Positions 1 to 4,733 of a stretch of DNA of 5,026 bases are shown here, piece after piece. Source of the stretch: Spirochaetales bacterium (GTDB taxonomy: Bacteria; Spirochaetota; Spirochaetia; DAHUYW01). Within the stretch, counting starts at the first letter, position 1. The number at the start of each line of letters is the position of its first letter. The stretch is taken from contig DAHUYW010000081.1 of NCBI GenBank assembly GCA_027306915.1, positions 1-5,026 on the forward strand. Reading direction: 5' to 3'. The notes beneath the pieces are model-generated. The model did no database searches and had not been told where the DNA came from. It was given only the letters and a program-made list of their open reading frames with translations. The position numbers and the translations under genes were made by a program.

Positions 1-1
1 G

Positions 2-700
2 GCGAAGGCCATCCGCTACAGTGCAACAGCATCTGGTTTCAAAGTGAATCCTCGTGAATTCAGCGTCTGTGAGGAGGAAGGTTATAGATCGGCGTTGGAT
101 TGTGATGTACTATTCTCTTGTGTTGATCGACCGTGGGCGCGAAGCGTGTTGAACTTCATAGCATACGCCCACCTCATCCCCGTGATAGACGGCGGGATTC
201 TCGTTACGCGAACGAAAAGCGGACAATTGCGCGGGGCCAGCTGGAAAGCGCATGTCGTCGGTCCTTCATACCGATGTTTGCAATGCCTGGGTCAGTACGA
301 CCCTGGCCTGGTCGAATCCGATAGGAATGGAGACCTCGACAATCCGAGCTATTTGGAGACATTGCCACAAGAACATCCAACTCGAGCGAACGAGAACGTT
401 TTTGGCTTTAGTTTGTCCGCAGCCTCACTAGAATTCTTACAGCTGCTTATGCTTGTTATTCAGCCACTCGGCCTACGCGGTAGCCGGCCACAAACCTATC
501 ATCTTCTTACGGGTGAAATTGGCCTTGGCAATACAGAATGTGATAATGGTTGTCCGTTCCCTGGACTCATAGCTACGGGTGAAACGTACCATCCGGGCAC
601 TGGAATTCACATTGCGGCGGGAATCGCTAGACGGGAACGATCAAGAATCCAGTGGACGTTGCACCTTCCATTGTTTCTACGAGACTTCTTCTGGACGTAG
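2..700 (+). CDS. E1-like ThiF/MoeB/HesA-family adenylyltransferase, C-terminal part (5' end outside window)
   Basis: The frame is open from the first bases of the window, and residues before the GTG at 44 read on without a stop, so this is the end of a longer gene and GTG 44 is not the true start. Numbering from GTG 44, residues 19-52 (DCDVLFSCVDRPWARSVLN, then IPVIDGG) match the ThiF/E1 core: the strand ending in C-D-x-x-x-x-R and the following P-x-I-D-G-G. Cysteines 78 and 81 (CLQC) and 166 and 170 (CDNGC) form the two halves of the structural zinc site seen in MoeB/ThiF enzymes. The nucleotide-binding N-terminus is missing. Family members adenylate the C-terminal glycine of a ubiquitin-like or sulfur-carrier protein. 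The YDPxLV, YL..LP..HP.R.NENVF and YH pattern resembles E1s of bacterial ubiquitin-like conjugation operons, where JAB peptidase or E2 genes often lie next door; this is from memory of the family, and no partner is visible here. It is convergent with brnA. Confidence 0.9.
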   Translation, partial: AKAIRYSATASGFKVNPREFSVCEEEGYRSALDCDVLFSCVDRPWARSVLNFIAYAHLIPVIDGGILVTRTKSGQLRGASWKAHVVGPSYRCLQCLGQYDPGLVESDRNGDLDNPSYLETLPQEHPTRANENVFGFSLSAASLEFLQLLMLVIQPLGLRGSRPQTYHLLTGEIGLGNTECDNGCPFPGLIATGETYHPGTGIHIAAGIARRERSRIQWTLHLPLFLRDFFWT

Positions 701-848
701 CTGGTTTCACCCCATGGTGAAATCCCTGGTAGACGGAACAGGAAGATCTCGGAAGTAACCGCCCCTTCACCGAGTCGGGCTCGGCACGAGGCGACCGCTG
801 AGCACCGGGATCCGTCGTTCTTGCCCGAACCTGCCCCTGCAAGCATCG
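701..848. other. Spacer between convergent E1-like gene and brnA
   Basis: No gene can be supported between the E1 stop codon and the brnA stop codon. Starting five bases after the E1 stop there is a perfect 7-bp inverted repeat, TTTCACC (705-711) and GGTGAAA (716-722), with a 4-base loop. A weaker one is CCGAG (770-774) and CTCGG (780-784). Neither is followed by a T-run on either strand, so neither is a standard Rho-independent terminator. The first may still act as a transcript-end hairpin for the E1 gene. Confidence 0.6.
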
Positions 849-1247
849 CTAGGTGTCCCGCGAGCGAGACTTCGTCGGAACACGTTCCGGTTGCCGGCGG
901 GATTCCGTATGCTTGGAGCGTTGTCGAAGATCCTTGAGCATCGCCGCGCGCAAGATCGCGTTCATCCGCGTCTGGTAGCCTTCTCCTTTCCCTTTGAGCC
1001 ATGCCAAGACATCTTGATCGATGCGAGCGGTGACCGCCGACTTTCGTACCCTGTAGAGCTTCATGACCTCCGACAAGGGTCTGCCGTTCAAGCGAATAGC
1101 CTGCGTGAAGTCGTCTTCCGTCCATTCAGGGATATCGTCGGTGTTGATGTCGGAATCGGGCAGAGAAGCGAGTGCTTCAAGCTGTTTTTTCGCTGCGCGG
1201 GTCATCTGGGGAAGACCGTTAACCCTCTTCATACCTTTTTCTTTCAT
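849..1247 (-). CDS. brnA: BrnA-family antitoxin (ribbon-helix-helix)
   Basis: Antitoxin partner of the BrnT toxin just upstream. It would bind and neutralise BrnT and, as in other BrnTA systems, dimerise through a ribbon-helix-helix domain to repress the operon promoter. The 132-residue product has the family linker DDIPEWTEDDFTQAI at about 38-51. The RHH core is at about 69-103: KSAVTARIDQDVLAWLK, then the signature GYQTRMNAILRAAM. The start at ATG 1247 lies inside the end of brnT (29-bp overlap) and has AGGGTGA 6-8 bases upstream. A second in-frame ATG at 1232 follows GAAAGAAAAAGG and is a reasonable alternative, so translation is probably coupled to brnT either way. Family members usually end soon after the RHH helix; this one has about 28 extra basic and polar residues (105-132), which may be a tail gained by loss of an earlier stop. 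The family call is secure; the exact start is not. Confidence 0.9.
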   Translation of the reverse strand: MKEKGMKRVNGLPQMTRAAKKQLEALASLPDSDINTDDIPEWTEDDFTQAIRLNGRPLSEVMKLYRVRKSAVTARIDQDVLAWLKGKGEGYQTRMNAILRAAMLKDLRQRSKHTESRRQPERVPTKSRSRDT

Positions 1248-1497
1248 GTGCTGTCACCCTCCGGGCCGAGATGATCCGGTAGACTTCGGCCTCTTCGTCT
1301 CGAATGGCAAAAACCACGACGACAAGGACGATGTCGTTGATCTTGCCTATGATCTGCCAGCGATCTTCCCCATGAGAGCCCGGGTCGGAGCGAATAAACG
1401 CGAGCGGATCGGCGAAGACGTACCGGGCATCCTCAAAGCGCAAGCCATGTTTCTTCTGGTTGCTCAGGTTCTTGGCTTCGTCCCATTCAAAGATCAC
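1219..1497 (-). CDS. brnT: BrnT-family toxin ribonuclease
   Basis: A 92-residue toxin of the BrnT family, RelE-fold ribonucleases that cut RNA and stop growth until neutralised by BrnA. The whole sequence follows the family: FEWDEAKNLSNQKKHGLRFEDA at 3-24, the VFADPLA segment at about 27-33, a conserved Asp/Arg pair at HGEDRW (about 42-47), the hydrophobic strand IVLVVVVFAIRD at about 55-66, and the C-terminal signature YRIISARRVTAHERKRYEE at about 73-91. The length is normal and no core motif is missing. The start is GTG at 1497: there is no in-frame ATG before the conserved FEWDEAKN, and the family begins two to three residues before that motif. There is no Shine-Dalgarno sequence, and the predicted promoter puts the transcript start at or within a base or two of this codon, suggesting a leaderless message. 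First gene of the brnTA operon. Confidence 0.93.
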   Translation of the reverse strand: MIFEWDEAKNLSNQKKHGLRFEDARYVFADPLAFIRSDPGSHGEDRWQIIGKINDIVLVVVVFAIRDEEAEVYRIISARRVTAHERKRYEEG

Positions 1498-1503
1498 TAT
1501 GTA

Positions 1504-1532
1504 AGTATAATACTGTGTGTACAGACTGTCAC
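1504..1532 (-). promoter_or_regulatory. Predicted brnTA promoter with palindrome over the -10 box
   Basis: Reading the minus strand: -35 GTGACA (1532-1527, 5 of 6 to TTGACA), a 17-base spacer, and -10 TATACT (1509-1504, 5 of 6 to TATAAT). The -10 sits in a perfect inverted repeat, AGTAT-A-ATACT on the plus strand at 1504-1514, a likely BrnA or BrnA-BrnT operator. The expected transcription start is about 1497, which is the brnT start codon. Promoter and operator roles are inferred from sequence alone. Confidence 0.55.
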
Positions 1533-1545
1533 CATCAAGTCAGCT

Positions 1546-1741
1546 TCAAGGCTGTCGCGCGCTCATCCCCGCCATAGCTGCCGCCTCCGCCAGCGGCCTT
1601 CCACGCTCCCGCGTCAAGGCGAAGTAGGCGCGCACGTAACGGGTGTAGTCAGCCTTGCCGCAGGCTGACGCGAGCGCTGCCCGCCCAACGCTCCAAAGCC
1701 CGCGCCGCGAACGCGCGGTACTTATGGTTTCCTCCGCTCAA
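1546..1741 (-). pseudogene. Possible frameshifted short gene after the coiled-coil ORF
   Basis: Two adjoining pieces of minus-strand reading frame look coding but lie in different frames. The first, from a possible TTG at 1741, reads LSGGNHKYRAFAARALERWAGSA and soon stops near 1654. The second, from about 1659, reads DYTRYVRAYFALTRERGRP followed by LAEAAAMAGMSARQP and ends at TGA 1548-1546. Both have strong G/C preference at third positions and protein-like composition. One indel at about 1655-1675 would join them into a protein of some 63 residues. The putative TTG overlaps the end of the preceding 60-residue ORF, and a GGAGG lies beside it. I do not recognise the family. It could also be two chance frames in GC-rich DNA, so confidence is low. 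Confidence 0.25.
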
Positions 1742-1904
1742 GCGCTTTCTCGATCCGCTCGAGCGTCCGAAGGAGTTCAGCCGCCTCGGGGAGCGCTCGC
1801 CAGTCGATGAGGTCGGCAACACGCGCCGGAACCGTCTCGCGCAAGGTTTTCAGTTCGTTCTCGAGGGCGGCCACGGCCGCCTGCATGTCCTGGAGGGTCT
1901 GCAT
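1722..1904 (-). CDS. Small hypothetical coiled-coil protein (60 aa)
   Basis: A 60-residue protein of unknown function. It has an excellent ribosome binding site, AGGAG at 1915-1911, six bases before ATG 1904, which together with coding-like codon use argues that it is real. The sequence is almost entirely helical: an N-terminal heptad-like stretch (MQTLQDMQAAVAALENELKTL, about 1-21), a short middle segment with a proline and a DLIDW motif (about 25-36), and a charged second helix (AELLRTLERIEKALERRK, about 42-59). It has no membrane segment, signal peptide or catalytic motif. This suggests a small dimerising or adaptor protein. It lies upstream of a likely frameshifted short frame with which it may once have formed an operon. 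No function is assigned. Confidence 0.6.
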   Translation of the reverse strand: MQTLQDMQAAVAALENELKTLRETVPARVADLIDWRALPEAAELLRTLERIEKALERRKP

Positions 1905-1911
1905 CCGAGTC

Positions 1912-2547
1912 TCCTATTGTCCGACTTTGTAGCCGAAATCGGCTCCACAAGGATAGCTCCACAACTGCGCTTATGCTGCTAGCCGAGGCTATGCTTGCCA
2001 GCAACCTGGCGCCTCCCATAACTCCAAAGAGACGACTGAACATCAGGATCTCGGAAGCAGGCGACCCCGGGCGGCGCAGAACAGCCTATCCCCGGCCGTG
2101 CGTATTCTCCGCTCGGTCTGTCCTCGTCTTTTTCTTCCTCGGCTCCTGGAGCGGAGCCGACCGCAGAACCGCGTTCAGCCGGCTCCAATACCGGCCCTCT
2201 TTTCCCTTCAGCCACAAGAGTTGTTGGGACCGCCGAAGAAATGACCCAGGTCATCGCTTGAGATTTGACCCGGGCCCTGGAGACCGGGAGTATAGGGCCG
2301 GCGTGCACAACATGTCACGGGGTATCCGGCTTCTGAGGTGTGAGGTGGTCGGTTGCACGATTGGTGCGATACGAACGGCGCTTGGTTATCAGCACGTGGA
2401 CGTGGTGGCCTAGGCGGCCGAGCAGGGCAGCAGAACATCGATCGCGGAGGGCCTTCAGCCGCCCGGCGCCAGTAAGCCTGTGAAAGCCGCTGGCTCTACC
2501 CTCCACGGTAGAGGGCCTCCCGTCTGTCCGTAAGGGGGGGTACGTGT
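1912..2547. other. Long stretch with no supportable gene
   Basis: More than 600 bases between the coiled-coil gene and the end of the membrane-protein gene hold overlapping open frames on both strands, but none has a recognisable domain, a good start context or a convincing advantage over its antisense frames. Visible structure: AGCCGA-AA-TCGGCT at 1931-1944, just upstream of the coiled-coil gene; ATGACC-CA-GGTCAT at 2241-2254; CTCTACC (2494-2500) paired with GGTAGAG (2507-2513), about 35 bases past the membrane-protein stop on the minus strand but without a T-run; and a run of seven G at 2534-2540. It may be decayed gene remnant or regulatory sequence; I cannot tell which. Confidence 0.5.
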
Positions 2548-3357
2548 TCAGTACCACCCATTGTCTGGGGGGCGCGGGGTCCATGCGGGGACTGAAGACG
2601 CAGTGGTGGGCGAGACCAGGCTGCGAAGCCAATCCAGGTGACTAACACTCGGCAGCTGGAGCCACATCGAGCCCTCCGCAGTGCCAAGCCAAAGCAGGAC
2701 GCCGAACGAGGCGAAGACGATCGAGGTAAGACCAAAGAGCATTATTGTCGGTCGATCTCGAGCGGCGCGATCGGGGTGTCTGGCTATGAGAATCGCGAGG
2801 CAAAGAAGGCTAAACCCCGACATCGCAGCGAAGAACCAGAAACCGATGATGAGCTCGAGTTGGATGGAGTAGGCGAAGTTTGGTGCAAGAAATGTAAATC
2901 CGTACAGGGGTATTACGGCCGCGAGGTCAATCATGAGCGCGAGCAGAACTCGTTTCAGCCAGGTTCGTTCGACCATCATCGTGCGATAGTCATTACGGAA
3001 GAACCAGAGGTCCGTCGACAGAGCCAGGTCGACGCGTTTTCGGTAGGCGGACGCGAAGTCCATGATCTTTCCGAGTGCTACGAGAAGCACGATGACCCCT
3101 ACGAGGGAGGCGACCCAGAGGACAGCTTTGACGATGTCTGGGAAGAGAACGGTGATCACGATGAGCGGAATGAAGGCAACAAGGCGAAAGCCACCGATGC
3201 AGAGTGCCAAGATGCCGACTGCGACCAACATCATGAGGACCATGCCTACCCAGATCGGATGGAGCAGGAAGATGCCGAATCCGGCGCTGGTGCAAAGTAG
3301 GGCGTCGACGCCGTGCTCGTGGAGTATGGTGCGGATTGTAGTTCTTACGTCTTCCAC
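2548..3357 (-). CDS. Multi-pass membrane protein of unknown function, downstream of mazF
   Basis: A 269-residue protein I do not recognise. Hydrophobic segments, likely membrane-spanning, lie at about 33-54, 57-74, 77-97, 136-157, 166-192 and 204-226, with a possible extra half-segment at 20-32. Between the third and fourth is a hydrophilic stretch with basic and aromatic residues (AYRKRVD, WFFRNDYR, about 104-125), and another basic loop lies at 193-203. The C-terminal tail (about 230-269) is soluble and proline-rich. No transporter or enzyme motif is visible. The start is GTG at 3357: an in-frame TAG at 3372-3370 rules out a longer form, and the next Met is inside the first membrane segment. 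GAGG at 3370-3367 is the likely ribosome binding site, nine bases away and in the loop of a small hairpin. The gene begins 50 bases after mazF on the same strand, so it is probably in that operon. Confidence 0.75.
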   Translation of the reverse strand: MEDVRTTIRTILHEHGVDALLCTSAGFGIFLLHPIWVGMVLMMLVAVGILALCIGGFRLVAFIPLIVITVLFPDIVKAVLWVASLVGVIVLLVALGKIMDFASAYRKRVDLALSTDLWFFRNDYRTMMVERTWLKRVLLALMIDLAAVIPLYGFTFLAPNFAYSIQLELIIGFWFFAAMSGFSLLCLAILIARHPDRAARDRPTIMLFGLTSIVFASFGVLLWLGTAEGSMWLQLPSVSHLDWLRSLVSPTTASSVPAWTPRPPDNGWY

Positions 3358-3361
3358 AGGA

Positions 3362-3375
3362 CAGTACCTCTACTG
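3362..3375 (-). promoter_or_regulatory. Hairpin presenting the ribosome binding site of the membrane-protein gene
   Basis: On the minus strand CAGTA-GAGG-TACTG forms a 5-bp stem with GAGG, the only good Shine-Dalgarno match before GTG 3357, as the four-base loop. A related copy of TCAGTAGA lies about 24 bases further upstream, giving an alternative pairing region. This could tune translation of the membrane protein relative to mazF, but it is a short stem and may be coincidence. Confidence 0.25.
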
Positions 3376-3407
3376 AGTACCTGGCAAGTCCGTCTACTGA
3401 CCGCGCA

Positions 3408-3734
3408 TCATTCAAGGGCGAGCTGAACTCTGATCGCCCTGTCGACTTGCGCCATGTCCGCGCTCGAGAGCCCGGACAGTCTGCCCACGAGACAGGACTT
3501 GCTGACCGTGGTGATCTGATCAGCCATAGCCTTTCGTTGCATATCGCGGATCGTAACGTATGCCTCGCACGGGTAGAGCCGCTTGATATGGGAGGTCAGG
3601 GGGACAACCTGGACGTGGCCTAGGGATTGGTTGGATGCAGCGTTGCTCACGATCACTACGAGGCGCCGTTCCTTGGTTTCTCTACCGTCGGTGAAGAACT
3701 CCACATCGACCCACCAGACCTCACCGCGATTCAC
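3408..3734 (-). CDS. mazF: MazF/PemK-family toxin endoribonuclease
   Basis: A 108-residue toxin of the MazF/PemK family, which cut mRNA (sometimes rRNA or tRNA) at short sequence motifs. The family pattern runs in order: RGEVWWVDVEF at 3-13 (the active-site loop and first strand), KERRLVVIVSNAASN at 21-35, VQVVPLTSHIKRLYP at 41-55, and the C-terminal KAMADQITTVSKSCLVGRLSGLS at 68-90. The usual R-P before VVIVSN is R-L here, and the position often occupied by Arg in KSRL is Cys81; neither suggests loss of function. The length is normal. The start is GTG at 3734, within the last 14 bases of the antitoxin gene, so translation is probably coupled to it. Toxin second and antitoxin first is the usual mazEF order. 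The family call is very secure; the cleavage motif cannot be read from sequence. Confidence 0.95.
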   Translation of the reverse strand: MNRGEVWWVDVEFFTDGRETKERRLVVIVSNAASNQSLGHVQVVPLTSHIKRLYPCEAYVTIRDMQRKAMADQITTVSKSCLVGRLSGLSSADMAQVDRAIRVQLALE

Positions 3735-3954
3735 GCGCGACTTTCCCCGGGCCGGTTGCTCGGATCCAGGCTTGTGCTTCGGCTTCGTGGACCTCGTCGG
3801 CCGCCATTTCTCGGTAGGCGGCGTTCAGATCGTTCTTGACGACGAGAGGCCGTACGACCGATTCAATGAAGGACGCGATCTTCCGCTTGCCGACTACACG
3901 ATGCAGGCCCGCATAGACTTCCTCATCGAGACTGATCGTAATATGCCTTCTCAT
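3721..3954 (-). CDS. MazE-like ribbon-helix-helix antitoxin
   Basis: Antitoxin of the downstream MazF. From ATG 3954 the product has 77 residues: an RHH DNA-binding domain at the very N-terminus (RRHITISLDEEVYAGLHRV, then KIASFIESVVRPLV, about 2-37) and a charged C-terminal tail (NDLNAAYREMAADEVHEAEAQAW, about 41-63) of the kind that wraps the MazF dimer. This is the RHH type found with many MazF toxins, not the AbrB fold of E. coli MazE. An ATG further upstream at 3984 would add ten residues (MDLIRVYYTS), but it lies inside the spacer of a strong predicted promoter and would not be transcribed from it. The start at 3954 puts the RHH first strand at residues 4-9, as usual, and leaves almost no leader. 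The gene overlaps mazF by 14 bases. It is expected to repress its own promoter through the palindrome at 3958-3970. Confidence 0.85.
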   Translation of the reverse strand: MRRHITISLDEEVYAGLHRVVGKRKIASFIESVVRPLVVKNDLNAAYREMAADEVHEAEAQAWIRATGPGKVARESR

Positions 3955-3957
3955 CGA

Positions 3958-3991
3958 TGTATAATATACACGGATAAGATCCATTTGTCAA
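3958..3991 (-). promoter_or_regulatory. Predicted promoter and operator of the mazEF operon
   Basis: On the minus strand: a perfect -35 TTGACA (3991-3986), an ideal 17-base spacer, and -10 TATATT (3968-3963, 5 of 6). The -10 is covered by a perfect 13-bp inverted repeat, TGTATA-A-TATACA on the plus strand at 3958-3970, a likely RHH operator. ATCGATG occurs on the plus strand on both sides, at 3953-3959 and 3991-3997. The expected start of transcription is about 3956, next to ATG 3954, so the message would be nearly leaderless. Confidence 0.7.
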
Positions 3992-4514
3992 TCGATGTTC
4001 GCGCTCAGTGTCGACGGCAGAACGCTCTGCGGTCTGAAGCGGCGATCTGCTATGTAAAACAGAGCAGGCAACTATAGTCAGTGGCAAGAAATAGAACTCC
4101 ATGTAGACAAGGCTATGTAAAACCAGAAGAGGCCTCTGTAAAACAGAGTAATGCTAGTCAGCGTAAGAACTTAGAGCGCAGACTATACACCTAGGTAAAA
4201 CACCCCTTTATCTTGCTATCACTCCATCCTTCCTCCCCAAACTCCCCCCGCGAAAACCGCTCCATCCTAGACGGAAATCGACGACTCCTAGGCAACAAGC
4301 GAGGAATCCTCCCGAAAAATCGGCATTTCCGGGCAAAAGAAGGGGGTGTCAAAGGGCGCAGAAACGGCGAAGAAAGGCGGCGAAGCGACAATCGTGACGG
4401 TAGGGGTGGGACGGAGTGACAGCTGGGCGGGTAGCGTTTGGAAAATAGATGTGATTGGAGGCCTATCCCGAGTGCGCATCGCGGTCGGAGAGCTGGGCGA
4501 TCTTGGTTGGCGAC
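3992..4514. other. Long intergenic gap between mazEF promoter and hicA
   Basis: No gene is supported in this gap. It contains a direct-repeat block at 4047-4206 (listed separately), then a pyrimidine-rich stretch at 4221-4250 (24 of 30 plus-strand bases are C or T) and a purine-rich stretch at 4331-4380 (41 of 50 are A or G). A short hairpin, CCGA-AAAA-TCGG, lies near 4313-4324. The short open frames here have the skewed composition expected from these tracts and no domain signal. No clear terminator follows hicA on the minus strand. Confidence 0.55.
4047..4206 (+). repeat. Block of four GTAAAAC-centred direct repeats
   Basis: GTAAAAC occurs four times in the same orientation, at 4054-4060, 4117-4123, 4138-4144 and 4195-4201. 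The flanks are also related: CTATGTAAAACAGAGCAG (from 4050), CTATGTAAAACCAGAAG (from 4113), CTCTGTAAAACAGAGTAA (from 4134) and CTAGGTAAAACACCCC (from 4191). Copies 1 and 3 continue into a second shared element, TAGTCAG (4075-4081 and 4155-4161), then a similar AAGAA/TAGA tail, so a unit of about 80-84 bases seems to have been duplicated. Copies 1 and 3 are each framed by inverted arms: CTGCT/AGCAG, and CTCTGT/ACAGAG separated by AAA. The spacings of 63 and 21 bases keep copies 1-3 on about the same face of the helix. It may be a multi-site protein-binding region or the multiple terminal repeats of a lost transposon end (some IS21-family elements have such ends); this is unproven. Confidence 0.6.
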
Positions 4515-4733
4515 TTACCGGTGTTTAAGAAACTCCTCCGCGGTGAGGCCTGTCACTTCTATGATGTTGGCCTGGGTCGGTCGTTTCAACGTTTTGGAGT
4601 GCATCGTGACAACGATCTCTCGAGTTCCGTTAATGTAGACCCGGTGGTTGCCTTTCTGGCGAACCAGCGTATAGCCGAGGTGCTCGAGGATCCTGGCAGC
4701 CTCTTTCGGTGATAACGCTGGAGGCCTGTTCAT
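4515..4733 (-). CDS. hicA: HicA-family toxin mRNA interferase
   Basis: A 72-residue toxin of the HicA family: a small double-stranded-RNA-binding-like fold that cuts mRNA independently of the ribosome. The sequence follows the family: SPKEAARILEHLGYTLVRQKGNHRVYIN at 8-35, with the catalytic His30 in the G-x-H motif (GNH in place of the common GSH), the strand IVVTMHSKTLKRPTQANII at 40-58 with His45, and the C-terminal helix VTGLTAEEFLKHR. It is complete and of normal length. The ATG at 4733 overlaps the hicB stop by four bases (ATGA), and there is no separate ribosome binding site, so translation is likely by reinitiation after hicB. A longer frame runs upstream through hicB in another phase, but residues before this Met have no family similarity. 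The call is secure. Confidence 0.95.
   Translation of the reverse strand: MNRPPALSPKEAARILEHLGYTLVRQKGNHRVYINGTREIVVTMHSKTLKRPTQANIIEVTGLTAEEFLKHR

Noticed and set aside
705..722. Rho-independent terminator after the E1-like gene
   Set aside because: The stem is good but no T-run follows on either strand, so it is reported only as a hairpin.
607..1125. Minus-strand 172-codon open frame across the E1 end, the spacer and brnA
   Set aside because: It overlaps two well-supported genes and its product has no domain; it is the alternate frame of brnA.
1979..2308. Minus-strand 109-codon frame with an acidic stretch
   Set aside because: Its GTG start has no convincing ribosome binding site, and an equally long plus-strand frame lies opposite. 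Nothing favours one over the other, and no domain is visible.
2494..2513. Terminator of the mazEF-membrane protein operon
   Set aside because: It has a 7-bp stem about 35 bases past the stop but no T-run on the minus strand.
2638..3300. Plus-strand 220-codon highly charged open frame
   Set aside because: It is antisense to the membrane-protein gene. Its acidic and charged composition is what hydrophobic codons give when read on the other strand.
4047..4206. CRISPR array
   Set aside because: The repeats are short, diverged and unevenly spaced (63, 21 and 57 bases), unlike the near-identical repeats and even spacers of CRISPR.
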